DNA from: Bacteroidota bacterium
Lineage (GTDB): Bacteria; Bacteroidota; Bacteroidia; Chitinophagales; Chitinophagaceae
DNA: 64,000 nucleotides
Reading direction: 5' to 3'
Assembly: GCA_023416995.1 (NCBI GenBank)
Contig: JAEZGI010000081.1
Span: forward strand, 62,001 to 126,000
Part shown: positions 1 through 10,217 of the stretch, piece after piece
Layout: the number at the start of each line of letters is the position of its first letter
Position numbering within the stretch: position 1 is the stretch's first letter
Translations under genes and position numbers: made by a program
The notes under the pieces: model-generated
Told to the model about the DNA's origin: nothing
The model's input: only the letters and a program-made list of their open reading frames with translations
The model's database searches: none

Positions 1-3000
1 GACAGGCCTTTACAGGATGCTGGTCTGGACGGTCTTGACGATGAAGCAGAGATCAGAAAATATGCTCAGTACCTGAACCAGTTGCTCGCAACCTTCGGTC
101 CGAATTCACCAGTATACCAGGAGGCATTACGTGACCCGGCTAACGATAACTTTAAAAACTATCGTGATGCCACCTATGATGCTTCACAGACAGGTATATT
201 AGGCAGATATAAAAACGTGAACAGTCCACAGGGGAACTCGCCCGTTGCAGGAACAGGTGAAGAATTTGTAAACGCTTTTACATTGTACCCCGACCAGGAA
301 GAGTTTAACCGTGATAATACATTGAATGAGCTTGAAGAATATTTTCAATATAAAGTTGAGCTTCGTAACAGCGAGTTCCAGGTTGGTCAGAACTTCATCA
401 CTGATGAACGCGTGGTTACACCAAATGGTGGCATCCAGGAAAAATGGTACCTGTTCCGTATCCCGGTTGCTAATTACCAGATTAAAGTGGGTAATATCCC
501 GGATTTCAAATCGATTCGTTTTATCCGGATGTTTTTAAATGGCTTTGAGGATTCTGTTATTCTTCGATTTGCAAAACTGGAACTGGTTCGTAATACCTGG
601 AGACGCTTCAACTACGAGTTGGATACCACTGGTCAGTACCTCCCGATTCCTGATAATACACCTACTACTTTCAATCAACTTGCGGTAAACGTTGAAGAAA
701 ACAGTTCACGTACGCCGATACAATATCGTACGCCTCCTGGTGTGGTGCGTCAGCAACAGCTCAGCAACAACAATGTGAACCTGTTATTGAATGAGCAGTC
801 ATTAAGTATGCAGGTGTGTAATCTTGCACAAAATGAATCGCGTGGTGTATTTAAGACAATGAACCTTGATTTACGGCAATACGGCAAGGTAGAGTTGTTT
901 ATACATGCCGAGTCGATTAATTCGAGCAATGATCTTAAAGATAATGAGCTGTACAGTGTAATAAGGCTCGGAGCTGATCTTGTAAATAACTATTATGAGG
1001 TTAGGATTCCGTTGAAGATGACCCCATGGGGCACTACGGATGATAATTCGATCTGGCCCGCACAAAATGAACTGAATCTTGCCATTGATCGGTTGACAAA
1101 GTTGAAGGTTCAACGAAATAATTCTGGTAGTGTGAGTACATTTTTCCGTCAGACTGATGCTGATGGTAAAGAGTATGGGATACTTGGTAATCCAAACCTT
1201 GGTGAGATTCGTATTTTCTTCCTCGGTGTAGAAAATCGCCGCCAGGCAACAGCATGTACCGAGGTATGGTTTAATGAACTTCGTTTATCTGAGCTTGATG
1301 AAAAAGGCGGATGGGCAGCAGTTGGTCGTGTGGATTTCAAACTTGCTGATCTGGGTACCTTATATGTATCCGGAAGTACAAGGAGTATTGGATTTGGAAC
1401 ACTGGAGCAACGCGTGAATGAGCGCGCACGTGAAAACTTCAACCAGTTTGATGTTGCAACCAACCTCGAATTAGGCAAGTTGTTACCACAGGAAACTGGT
1501 ATGTCAATACCTGTATATGCTGGTGTATCAAAAACAATTACAACACCTGAATACGATCCTTATGATCTTGATATTAAGTTGAAAGATAAGTTAGCTGCGG
1601 CGCCATCTTCACAAAAGGATTCTATCCGTGATGATGCTGTTGATGTTCGTACAATAACAACATTGAACTTTACCAATGTAAAAAAGAACATAACAAATGG
1701 TAAAGTCGCTAAACCCTGGAGCATTGAAAACATTGATGTCAGTTACTCTTATTATAAGGAGCAACAGCATAACCCGCTGATTGAAAATAATGAGGTTGTT
1801 CGTCATCGCGCCGGACTGGGTTATAACTATGTAGCCACACCGAAATACTGGGAACCGCTTAAACGCAACGTTAAATCGCAATCGAACTGGTTGTCGTTGA
1901 TACGCGATCTCAACTTTAACTATCTGCCTTCATTACTCGGCTTCCGTGCGGATGTGAATCGCCAGTTTGGATCGTTCAGACCCCGTAGTGTTGGTACACC
2001 AAAAGGTTTCATTCCTGAAACGTACGACAAGTATTTTACGTTTGATCGTTTCTATAATCTGCGTTGGGATCTCACACGTTCGTTAAATATTGATTTCACT
2101 GCGGTGAACAAGTCGTGGATCGATGAGGATTCTGGCAGACTTGATAAAGGTGGAAAAGATCGGATGTGGGATAACTTCCTTAAAGGTGGCAGAACCATCC
2201 TGTATCAGCAAAATGCCAATGTTTCTTACACCTTACCAACTGCTAAGTTGCCTTTGCTTGATTGGACGAATGTGCGAGTTGGTTATGTTGCGACATTTGA
2301 CTGGATCGGAGCTTCATTGATTGCGCGTAACCTGGGGAACTCACTTCAAAATACCCAACAAAAGAATGTAACAGGTGAATTCGATTTCACGAGGTTGTAT
2401 GCCAAGTCGAGATGGCTGCGTGCTTTGGATGAAGAACCTGCTGCTGAAGCTGCACCTGCAACCGATTCGGCAGGTAACAAACAGCCACGTGGTAAAAATG
2501 ATCCACCGCAGATTGGCGGCGCATTAAGGTTTGCCGGCAAATTAATTACTTCATTGAAACGTATCAGTGTTACGTATTCAGAAAATGCAAGTGCCAACAT
2601 CTACGGATACACAGATAGTTCAAGGGTACTTGGTATGAATTTCAAATCAGGTGCACCTGGTCTTGGTTTCATTTTTGGTGGACAACCAGATACCAGTTTC
2701 ATCAATAAGATTGCACAAAAAGGTTGGTTAACTGCCGATCCTAACTTCAACTTTCAAAACCGGCAGGATTATAATCAAAAGTTGACCATCAACGCACAAC
2801 TTATTCCATTCAGGGATCTTACGATTGATCTGAATCTTGACAAGACATTTGGTAAAACCTATAGCGAACTTTATAAAGACACAACCGGTTTCAGCGGAAA
2901 CTTCGCAAGGTTGAACCCATATACTGCGGGAAGTTTTAGTGTGAGTTATATTTCTTACCAAACTATGTTTGAGAAGTTTTCTCCAAATGAAGTGACAGAA

Positions 3001-3948
3001 ACTTTCAGAAAGTTTGAAGATAACCGTATCATATTATCAGAACGTCTTGCGAAGCAAAACCCATACTGGCAGAATCTTCCGGCGAATGAAAAGTTCTTGT
3101 CTGACGGATATTATAAAGGATACAGTCGTTATGCGCAGGATGTGCTTTTGCCTTCATTTCTAGCAGCCTATACCGGCAAAGATCCGGGGTCTATCTCGCT
3201 TGTAAAACAAAGTAATCCGAACATCAGATCGAATCCGTTTTCAGGTATATTGCCGAAACCCAACTGGCGATTAACTTATAATGGTTTGAACAGAATTGGA
3301 AATCTTGAGAAAATCTTCAGCAGTTTTGCAATAAGTCATGGTTATAACAGTACGCTTAGTATGAATAGTTTTAATTCAGCGCTGTTATTCTCTGATCCAT
3401 TCCGCGTAAATTATCCTGGTTTCATTGATACGCTTACAGGAAGTTTCATACCATATTTCCTTGTACCGAACATTACAATAAGTGAACGTTTTGAACCGCT
3501 GATCAACTTTGATATGCAGTTCAGCAACCAGGTGACATTCAGTTTTGATTATAAAAAATCGAGACAAGTAAGTTTAAGTCTTGTTGACTTCCAGCTGAGT
3601 GAATCAAAGTCTACCGAATACAGTATCGGCGGTGGTTTCCGTAAACGTGGTGCGTTCTCTTTCATCCGGATCAAAGGCAAGCCGATGGAAAATGATGCAA
3701 GTTTCCGTCTTGATCTGAGCATGCGTGATGATGCTACTTCGAACAGCAGGTTGGATCAAACGCAGGCGTTGCCGACGGCTGGGCAAAAGGTGATTTTTAT
3801 AAATCCTTCTATAGATTATGTGTTGAGCAACCGCGTTAGTGTGAAGTTGTATTTCGAGCAACGACGTGTGGAACCAAAGATTTCAACTGCTCCGCCGATT
3901 ACGACTACAAGGTCGGGTTTGCAGATCCGGATTTCTCTTGCGCAGTAG
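1..3948 (+). CDS. sprA: SprA-type T9SS outer-membrane translocon, C-terminal part
   Basis: The reading frame is open from base 1, so the gene is cut by the window edge. About 1315 residues remain of a family that is usually about 2300-2500 residues long. SprA (Sov in Porphyromonas) is the giant outer-membrane beta-barrel that forms the conduit of the type IX secretion system and is needed for gliding. The visible part shows long runs of alternating polar and hydrophobic residues with many aromatic, Asn and Arg residues, as expected for barrel strands, and ends in a strand-like tail with LQIRISLAQ. The first ATG is far inside the frame and is not the true start. The family call rests on recognisable sequence style and length. 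It fits the two T9SS-type cargo genes at 7453-12842 and the PorE-like gene at 17651. No terminator is seen directly after the stop. Confidence 0.9.
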   Translation, partial: DRPLQDAGLDGLDDEAEIRKYAQYLNQLLATFGPNSPVYQEALRDPANDNFKNYRDATYDASQTGILGRYKNVNSPQGNSPVAGTGEEFVNAFTLYPDQEEFNRDNTLNELEEYFQYKVELRNSEFQVGQNFITDERVVTPNGGIQEKWYLFRIPVANYQIKVGNIPDFKSIRFIRMFLNGFEDSVILRFAKLELVRNTWRRFNYELDTTGQYLPIPDNTPTTFNQLAVNVEENSSRTPIQYRTPPGVVRQQQLSNNNVNLLLNEQSLSMQVCNLAQNESRGVFKTMNLDLRQYGKVELFIHAESINSSNDLKDNELYSVIRLGADLVNNYYEVRIPLKMTPWGTTDDNSIWPAQNELNLAIDRLTKLKVQRNNSGSVSTFFRQTDADGKEYGILGNPNLGEIRIFFLGVENRRQATACTEVWFNELRLSELDEKGGWAAVGRVDFKLADLGTLYVSGSTRSIGFGTLEQRVNERARENFNQFDVATNLELGKLLPQETGMSIPVYAGVSKTITTPEYDPYDLDIKLKDKLAAAPSSQKDSIRDDAVDVRTITTLNFTNVKKNITNGKVAKPWSIENIDVSYSYYKEQQHNPLIENNEVVRHRAGLGYNYVATPKYWEPLKRNVKSQSNWLSLIRDLNFNYLPSLLGFRADVNRQFGSFRPRSVGTPKGFIPETYDKYFTFDRFYNLRWDLTRSLNIDFTAVNKSWIDEDSGRLDKGGKDRMWDNFLKGGRTILYQQNANVSYTLPTAKLPLLDWTNVRVGYVATFDWIGASLIARNLGNSLQNTQQKNVTGEFDFTRLYAKSRWLRALDEEPAAEAAPATDSAGNKQPRGKNDPPQIGGALRFAGKLITSLKRISVTYSENASANIYGYTDSSRVLGMNFKSGAPGLGFIFGGQPDTSFINKIAQKGWLTADPNFNFQNRQDYNQKLTINAQLIPFRDLTIDLNLDKTFGKTYSELYKDTTGFSGNFARLNPYTAGSFSVSYISYQTMFEKFSPNEVTETFRKFEDNRIILSERLAKQNPYWQNLPANEKFLSDGYYKGYSRYAQDVLLPSFLAAYTGKDPGSISLVKQSNPNIRSNPFSGILPKPNWRLTYNGLNRIGNLEKIFSSFAISHGYNSTLSMNSFNSALLFSDPFRVNYPGFIDTLTGSFIPYFLVPNITISERFEPLINFDMQFSNQVTFSFDYKKSRQVSLSLVDFQLSESKSTEYSIGGGFRKRGAFSFIRIKGKPMENDASFRLDLSMRDDATSNSRLDQTQALPTAGQKVIFINPSIDYVLSNRVSVKLYFEQRRVEPKISTAPPITTTRSGLQIRISLAQ

Positions 3949-4001
3949 TCTCGGCGATTTTGCTTTTTTGTGCGGCTGCGGGGATGCTCGGGTGTGCCTC
4001 T

Positions 4002-4190
4002 TCGGCACTGCATTTTTCCGGGGTTCATTCTCGTTTGTGTGTTTTTGATTTTTGCGGCTTCTATCGGCAATTAGCGCCTTGATCGGCTGTGGGGTGTGGT
4101 TAATTGCGCAGGTTGTTGGGCGCCCAGATCAGCTATAGTACCTTGACCGGAAAAATAAGGTGCCTCACACGGCACACCCTCGCATCATGT
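4002..4190 (-). repeat. Diverged inverted copy of the 380-bp repeat
   Basis: Read on the minus strand, this stretch follows the same order of motifs as the tandem unit at 4968-5960. TCGGCACTGCATTTTTCCGG at 4002-4021 is the reverse complement of 5144-5163. CCGGAAAAATAAGGTGCCTC at 4147-4166 is the reverse complement of 5002-5021. Between them are weaker matches around GATCAGCT (4132-4139) and CTATCGGCA (4061-4069). It looks like an old, decayed copy in opposite orientation, so the repeat family flanks the segment 4191-4967. Confidence 0.7.
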
Positions 4191-4439
4191 GCAATACCCA
4201 AATCAACAAAGTTTTAACGAAGCAATAAATTCATGTAAGCAACACCATTCCGACCATTCGTTAGGCAAATGTGGCAACCCTTAATAATAACCTCCCAGGT
4301 AGTCCAGGTAAAACTCATGTTGCGCACTAATCAACCTTCGTAAGAAAATCGAAACCTTCTCACGTTAAAAACATCGGCACTGCCTTCTCTGCAGACCAGT
4401 TCTTTCATCAAGTCCTGCCGTTGCGCAATTGTCGGTCCT

Positions 4440-4830
4440 TTGCACGCCCATCCAAGTGGCATAATCAAGGCGCTATTACTTTTATATTTATCGTTTTGTC
4501 CGTAAACTTCTTTGAATCATTAAGATGCTGGTTGTGCTTAAGCTATTTGTTCGGTCCGCCGATTCACCTTGCATAATGAACTTGCTGGTTGCATTATAAA
4601 TTCGTTGTTTGGTCCGCGAATTTTATACGTCATGAACCCGCTGTATGCTTTTTTTGATTGATTGCTTTGGCTGACGATTCACCTTGCATAATCAACTTGC
4701 CGATTGCATGTTGAACTGGTTGTTTGGTCCGCGAACTACATGCATCATGAACACGCTGGATGCTTTTAGATTGATTTCTTTGCCACCCAATCCACCGTGC
4801 ATCATGTACAAGCTCGTTGGTTTTTGTTTT
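4440..4830. repeat. Degenerate ~115-bp repeat array
   Basis: A motif close to GATTCACCTTGCATAATGAA occurs at 4561 and 4676, and in weaker form near 4787, giving a spacing of about 113-115 bp. A second motif, GTCCGCGAA followed by a CATGAACnCGCTG-like sequence and TGCTTTT, recurs between them (4612-4650 and 4727-4766). Simpler half-units such as TTTGTCCGTAAACTTC appear upstream near 4495. Stops are frequent in all frames and no gene is supported. The rest of 3949-6014 outside this array and the 380-bp copies holds nothing I can name. Confidence 0.7.
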
Positions 4831-4967
4831 GTTTGAATTGATTGATCATGTCTTGTCAGTCGTTTGCCTCGTTCCATGTCCGTAAACGTTCCAGCAATAA
4901 CCTTTGTCATGGGAAACTAGAAACTGCATTCCGGGAGCAAGTGCGCTACTCTAGTAGAGCGTATGCT

Positions 4968-5960
4968 TATCACAGCCTGCGATGCAAGGGCGGTTCCGCA
5001 TGAGGCACCTTATTTTTCCGGACGGGGTACAGAAGCTGATCAAGGCGGTCAGTAACCCTGACCTTAAACCTTCCATTCAAAGCCCATCAGGGCTCAACTG
5101 CCGATAGCAAAGCCAGCATCATAGGAAATCAAACCAGTGTGAAGCCCGGAAAAATGCAGTGCCGACGCGGACCGACCGCGGCATCACCGGCAGGCGGGCA
5201 ACAGCAACAAACTTTGAAACAAGGAAAGCCGCGTGGATTTATGAAGAAGTTCTCCCTGCCGGACGCTGCGAGGCATGGCAACAAACTTCGAAAAAAGCCG
5301 AGTCCATTTATGAGGAACTTCTCCATGCGGAATGGACGGCGAGGCGTTATCACAGCCTGCGATGCAAGGGCGGTTTCGCATGAGGCACCTTATTTTTCCG
5401 GACAGGGTACAGAAGCTGATCAAGGCGGTCAGTAACCCGGACCTTAAACCTTCCATTCAAAGCTCATCAGGGCTCAACTGCCGATAGCAAAGCCAGCATC
5501 ATAGGAAATCAAACCAGTGTGAAGCCCGGAAAAATGCAGTGCCGACGCGGACCGACCGCGGCATCACCGGCAGGCGGGCAACAACAACAAACTTTGAAAC
5601 AAGTAAAGCCGCGTGGATTTATGAAGAAGTTCTCCCTGCCGGACGCTGCGAGGCATGGCAACAAACTTCGAAAAAAGCCGAGTGCATTTATGAGGAACTT
5701 CTCCAGGCGGAATGGCCGGCGAGGAATTATCACAGCCTGCGATGCAAGGGCGGTTCCGCATGAGGCACCTTATTTTTCCGGACAGGGTGCAGAAGCTGAT
5801 CAAGGCGGTCAGTAACCCGGACCTTAAGCCTTCCATTCAAAGCCCATCAGGGCTTAACTGCCGATAGCAAAGCCAGCATCATAGGAAATCAAACCAGTAT
5901 GGAGCCCGGAAAAATGCAGTGCCGAACGCGGGACCGACCGCGGCATCACCGGCAGGCGGA
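4968..5960. repeat. Tandem 380-bp repeat, about 2.6 copies
   Basis: The sequence CACAGCCTGCGATGCAAGGG begins at 4971, 5351 and 5731, an exact 380-bp period. Copies 1 and 2 differ at only about a dozen positions. Copy 3 keeps the match up to the GGCAGGCGG at about 5951-5959 and then diverges, just before the convergent gene at 6015. Each unit contains an inverted pair (TTTTTCCGG at 5013-5021 and CCGGAAAAA at 5146-5154), a small hairpin (AGCCC-ATCA-GGGCT at 5081-5094), and an internal imperfect ~60-bp duplication around 5210-5330. The 98-aa and 74-aa open frames in each unit are by-products of the near-identity and carry no signal of coding. Function unknown. Confidence 0.9.
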
Positions 5961-6014
5961 TCCTATCAACCACTATGAAAGAAATGCGCCGGAAAATCCA
6001 ACGCTACGAGAAAG

Positions 6015-6518
6015 CTATTTCGCCGCCGCAGTCTGCCCGTTCGCTGTCTTTTTCAGCAACAGCACGTATCCGCAAAGTGATTTTTTCTTTTTATTCACCT
6101 GCACCGGCTTAATCATGTGATACTCAGTCGCCTTTGGAACATAGTTGTATGAGATAATGTTCCCATCAACCTCGCCCCATTGATTTTTCTTGTAAACCAC
6201 CTGTCTTTCGCTGTAATCAAACATGCGTACTTCGTAAAGCTTCGAACCGGGATCGCCAATGAAGATGAACTGGTACCAGGTACCCTGCGTCATGGGCACT
6301 ACAATAGGTGTTTCGTATTGGCTCTCCATTGTCATGGATGCTTCGCGAACAATGGAATAGCCGTCTTTGGAAAATACTTGTTTGAGGCTGTCGATTGAAA
6401 CCTGGTAAGCTTTTACATCACATCCTTGCTGCCTTGAAGGGTCAGGTTGTGCCGCCGCCTGCAACGAAAGTACGAGGCATAAGGGGGCAATAATGAGTTT
6501 TTGAACGGTCATTTTCAT
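6015..6518 (-). CDS. Secreted protein of unknown function
   Basis: This 167-residue protein starts with a signal peptide (basic MKMTVQK, a hydrophobic stretch, then AAAQ at about residues 21-24), so it should be exported to the periplasm or the outer membrane. The mature part has a single predicted soluble domain rich in Tyr and Val, with a short lysine run (KKKK) near residue 145. A second in-frame ATG two codons later (6512) could also be the start. I do not recognise the family. It is transcribed towards the 380-bp repeat, whose last copy ends about 55 bp beyond its stop codon. Confidence 0.7.
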   Translation of the reverse strand: MKMTVQKLIIAPLCLVLSLQAAAQPDPSRQQGCDVKAYQVSIDSLKQVFSKDGYSIVREASMTMESQYETPIVVPMTQGTWYQFIFIGDPGSKLYEVRMFDYSERQVVYKKNQWGEVDGNIISYNYVPKATEYHMIKPVQVNKKKKSLCGYVLLLKKTANGQTAAAK

Positions 6519-6625
6519 AATAGAGGATTTTGGGTACGGGGCAGCCGGGTGGGTACATCCGTCTGCCTTTTCATAACGTCCCGATTGTTTGATTATTTCA
6601 AAAAACAGAACGAAAAATCACAGAA

Positions 6626-7384
6626 TTAACCCTTATATGTCAGGGTGGCGTTTGCCTGGGCGGTTGGTGTAACAACCAGGTCATTGATACAGACGTGCGG
6701 CGGAAGGGTGCCGCAATAATAGCAGATATCGGCTATGTCTTCCGCTACCAGTGGTTTGTAACCTTCATACACCTTCCGGGCGGTGTTTTCGTCGCCTTTG
6801 AAACGCACTGTCGAGAACTCAGTGTCGGCCGCACCGGGATGGATGGCCGTGACTTTCACTCCGTGTCTGAGCAGGTCGACCCGCATGGCTTGTGACAAAG
6901 CATCAACGGCAGACTTGGTGGCGCAATACACGTTGCCTTTTTCATACACTTCCTTCCCTGCAATCGAACCTATATTTATGATATGGGGTGTTTCGGCGTT
7001 CAGTAGCAAGGGCAGAACAGCCCGGGTAACATAAATGAGCCCTTTGAGATTGGTGTCGATCATTGTTTCCCAATCGTCCATTGAGGCTTCTTCGAAGTAA
7101 TCGCGTCCCAGCGCAAGACCCGCATTGTTGACGAGGATGTTTACTTTTTTCCATTGATCGGGGATCGTTTCTATTGCAGCTTTTACTGCGTCCTTTTTCC
7201 GGACATCAAATACAAGTGGCAGCACCCCGATCTTGTAGGTATCCTGTAATTGTTGTTGAAGCGCCAGTAGCCGGTCGGATCTTCTGCCCGTGATGATCAG
7301 GTTTACACCGTTCGCCGCAAATTTTTCTGCTATGGCTTTTCCAAAGCCTGAGGTTGCACCAGTGATTAAAATGATTTTACCCAT
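6626..7384 (-). CDS. SDR family NAD(P)-dependent oxidoreductase
   Basis: A 252-residue classical short-chain dehydrogenase/reductase. The Rossmann glycine motif TGATSGFG lies at residues 8-15, NNAG at 86-89, the catalytic Ser at 140, and the YxxxK pair at Tyr153 and Lys157. The general look is close to YdfG-type enzymes that oxidise 3-hydroxy acids such as serine or 3-hydroxypropionate, but substrate specificity cannot be read from the sequence. It is a full-length, soluble, cytoplasmic enzyme. It stands between the secreted unknown and the T9SS cargo genes, with gaps of 107 and 68 bp, so co-transcription is possible but not shown. Confidence 0.92.
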   Translation of the reverse strand: MGKIILITGATSGFGKAIAEKFAANGVNLIITGRRSDRLLALQQQLQDTYKIGVLPLVFDVRKKDAVKAAIETIPDQWKKVNILVNNAGLALGRDYFEEASMDDWETMIDTNLKGLIYVTRAVLPLLLNAETPHIINIGSIAGKEVYEKGNVYCATKSAVDALSQAMRVDLLRHGVKVTAIHPGAADTEFSTVRFKGDENTARKVYEGYKPLVAEDIADICYYCGTLPPHVCINDLVVTPTAQANATLTYKG

Positions 7385-7452
7385 AACTAAAATTATGGTC
7401 GCAAGTTAGCGAAGCAGGAGCAGTTAGCGAATCAACAAGAGAGGTCTTTGAA

Positions 7453-10056
7453 TTACCGGATCAATAAAGCCGTACCTTTTTTCTGTATGGGCCGGCCGGT
7501 GTAATCGATACCACTCACCATCCATACATAAGTGCCGGTTTGTTGCGGTTTGCCGGCAAAATTACCATCCCAGCCTCGTCCTGCTTCTGTTGTTTGGTAC
7601 ATCAACTGGCCGTACCGGTTATAAACCCTGAAATACTGGAATTGCCTGATACCTACAGGAGTGGGGCGGAATAAGGGATTTCGGCCAAGCGGCGTGAATG
7701 CATTGGGCACAAAAATATCCGGAGCCGATTTAAAAACTTTGATATTGATGGTATCAAGTGATGAACAGCCCTCCTGTGTATAGGCTTTCATCACATAAGT
7801 CATGTTTTCATTCAACTGCACCACGGGCGCAGCGATATCACTCCGGCTCAGGTAAGCAGAAGGAGACCATTCGATCAATTCCGCACCTGAACCTGATAGT
7901 TGTAATGGCTGACCGATAACGACAGCAGTATCATTTCCTGCAAATGCGGTGATAGGGCTTTGTACGTTAACAACAATATCATCAATACCTGGCTTGGGAC
8001 AACCTTTATCATCATATACAGATAAGGTGTACACTGTTGTGCGTCGGGGATATGCAATAGGGTTCAGGTTGGTTGAGTTGGACAAAGTATTGGCAGGCGA
8101 CCAGATAAAACGATTACCATTCATGGTGCCTGAAAGATAGGCGGTGTCATCAAAACACACGGTGGTATCCCGACCGGCAAAGGCAAGCGGATAAGGTACT
8201 GTTCGCACTGTAATGCCGGTTGACATATCGCAACTACCAATGCTGGAAGTAACAATATAGTTGGTTGTGGTAGTTGGTGTGGCAACAGGGTTTTTTGTAA
8301 ACGGATTATCGAGTGTGGTGCCATTGCTCCAGCTATATTTCAAACCATCACCCCCGGCAAATAGCTGTGCGGAATCGGTAAGACAAATCGTAGTATCGGC
8401 CGAAGCAAAAAGCGTGACCTGGTCGACAACACGAACATAAATGGAATCGGTATTAACACATCCGTTTTCATTAAGCGTCACCCTATACCAGGTTGATGTT
8501 TTCGGGTATACAACAGGGTTAGGTGATCCCGCGTCAAGCAGGTTGTAACCGGGCGACCATGAAAAACTTCCGCCTCCAACTGCTGCCAAACGCAGCGAAT
8601 CGATGCTGCAGATCAATGTGTCTCTGAACGCTAAATTAATGAGTGGCTTATCACGTACTTCAACAATCTTTGATACCTCAGCCTGGCATCCTTTATCGGA
8701 AGCCACTTTGAAAACAACCTGTTTGAACCCTGGTGCGGGGTATTTCCATTGTGGGTTCGAAATATTATTAGTGTCATTGTTAACGGTTATATCGCCAAAA
8801 TTCCATGACCAGCTGTTCACCGTACCATATTTTGTACGCGTAGTATCAAGAAAAGAAAAGGTATTTTGAAAACAGGATCCTGTAACTACAAAACCCGGAT
8901 TAAAGCCAGGATAAACAAAAAGTTTAGCTTCTGCTGAATCTGAACACTGATCTCCTTCGTTAATAACCAACTTAATTCTGTAGGTGCCCGTATCAGCATA
9001 AGTGAAATCCGGAGAAGCTACTTTTAGTTCGGGAGCTCCCGGCACACCAACGTTCCAGAGATAGCTTTTAATGAGCGAGCTTGGAGGTGCTTCGTTACGG
9101 AAAGTAAACGTAAAGTCATCACACGAACTATATGTCGGTTTAAGCAATGCTGCTGCCAAATCACAACGTTCATCTACCTTAATATTAAAGTCTTTCCGAT
9201 GTTCGCTGATGAGCTTCCCCCGCCGCCATTCACGTACCAGCACACTAAGTACATAATCACCTCCGACGGGTGCAATCCCGGCTATGAGACCGGTAGAAGC
9301 ATTGATGGTAACACCAGGTCCAAGAGGTTCGGCGCCCGAAAAACCCGGTGCATAACTTACAAAGCTGATCTGAGCGGGAGATACCGGGTCCACAACACCA
9401 CCTCCTCCACCGCCCGGGGCACTGAAAGCAGGGGCAAACTCGTAAGATAAGGAATCGCCATCAGTGTCATTTGCACCAAAATCAAGTTCAAAAGGACGGT
9501 TCTGGCATATAAGAACTGTGTCTTTGATGGAAAAAGACGGGCTTGAATTTTTTTCTGTCGCAGGTACCGCAGTTGAACTATGTATAACGCAGGTATAGGA
9601 GGATCCAATGTTGTTGTTAGGACTGAGATTGGCCAGGTTCTCGATTCTGCAACAACGCTGAAACACAGCCGTATAGCCTTGTGGATCTTTTTCCAGATCA
9701 ATAACGCTAACGTATACCCGCAACCGATAACATACAGGAGATGGGTTAACGATACATGGATTGGGCGCACGAATGTTTATGAACTCATCACTGATCAGCG
9801 GAAAATAGAAAGGTGACCCGTTAACAGGTGTGTTATCAGCTATGCGAAATATACCAATGTTTGCAGTTTCATCGAGTTGCTGACCCGCTGCATTACACTC
9901 AAGAAATAACTTCAGCGTGATCATGAAACGATCACTGTTAGGCGTTGAGCCCGGACCGACATAAGTATAAGAAATCTCTCCTCCTTTAATATGCCTGGCT
10001 TCTGCGGAGATGATCCACAGCGTCATATAGCAAAGTATCAGAAGGAGCTTCTTCAT
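7453..10056 (-). CDS. PKD-domain surface protein with T9SS type B sorting domain
   Basis: An 867-residue secreted protein. Residues 1-20 form a signal peptide ending in SAEA. The middle contains several PKD/Ig-like repeats: SWSWNFGD near residue 425 is a PKD signature, and later repeats share a F.W.P..TL..P..NP pattern. The last ~85 residues, from DIFVPNAFTP to the stop, are the gliding-motility-associated C-terminal domain (CHU_C type) with FRVYNRYGQ, GWDG and GTYVWM. That domain directs type B cargo through the T9SS. The protein probably ends up on or outside the cell surface, possibly in adhesion or gliding. It is a paralogue of the next gene on the same strand, clearly from a tandem duplication. 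Confidence 0.92.
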   Translation of the reverse strand: MKKLLLILCYMTLWIISAEARHIKGGEISYTYVGPGSTPNSDRFMITLKLFLECNAAGQQLDETANIGIFRIADNTPVNGSPFYFPLISDEFINIRAPNPCIVNPSPVCYRLRVYVSVIDLEKDPQGYTAVFQRCCRIENLANLSPNNNIGSSYTCVIHSSTAVPATEKNSSPSFSIKDTVLICQNRPFELDFGANDTDGDSLSYEFAPAFSAPGGGGGGVVDPVSPAQISFVSYAPGFSGAEPLGPGVTINASTGLIAGIAPVGGDYVLSVLVREWRRGKLISEHRKDFNIKVDERCDLAAALLKPTYSSCDDFTFTFRNEAPPSSLIKSYLWNVGVPGAPELKVASPDFTYADTGTYRIKLVINEGDQCSDSAEAKLFVYPGFNPGFVVTGSCFQNTFSFLDTTRTKYGTVNSWSWNFGDITVNNDTNNISNPQWKYPAPGFKQVVFKVASDKGCQAEVSKIVEVRDKPLINLAFRDTLICSIDSLRLAAVGGGSFSWSPGYNLLDAGSPNPVVYPKTSTWYRVTLNENGCVNTDSIYVRVVDQVTLFASADTTICLTDSAQLFAGGDGLKYSWSNGTTLDNPFTKNPVATPTTTTNYIVTSSIGSCDMSTGITVRTVPYPLAFAGRDTTVCFDDTAYLSGTMNGNRFIWSPANTLSNSTNLNPIAYPRRTTVYTLSVYDDKGCPKPGIDDIVVNVQSPITAFAGNDTAVVIGQPLQLSGSGAELIEWSPSAYLSRSDIAAPVVQLNENMTYVMKAYTQEGCSSLDTINIKVFKSAPDIFVPNAFTPLGRNPLFRPTPVGIRQFQYFRVYNRYGQLMYQTTEAGRGWDGNFAGKPQQTGTYVWMVSGIDYTGRPIQKKGTALLIR

Positions 10057-10217
10057 GTGTGCGTACGAAATTAAGTACGGTGTAACCGCGCAGTGGGTTT
10101 GCCGTAACTGAAAACAATTTCTTTGTAATTAAAGGGTCGATGATTGGTTGGAAGGGTTATACCTGGTTATGAATATAAGCGTTTTCCGGTTTGATTGAAC
10201 AGTGCCGGCTGAAGAAA

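Noticed and set aside
5139..5815. 98-aa and 74-aa open frames in each 380-bp repeat unit
   Set aside because: They persist in both copies only because the copies are almost identical; several overlapping frames are open at once and none has a coding look.
4968..5960. CRISPR array
   Set aside because: The period is 380 bp with no short repeat-spacer structure and no cas genes.
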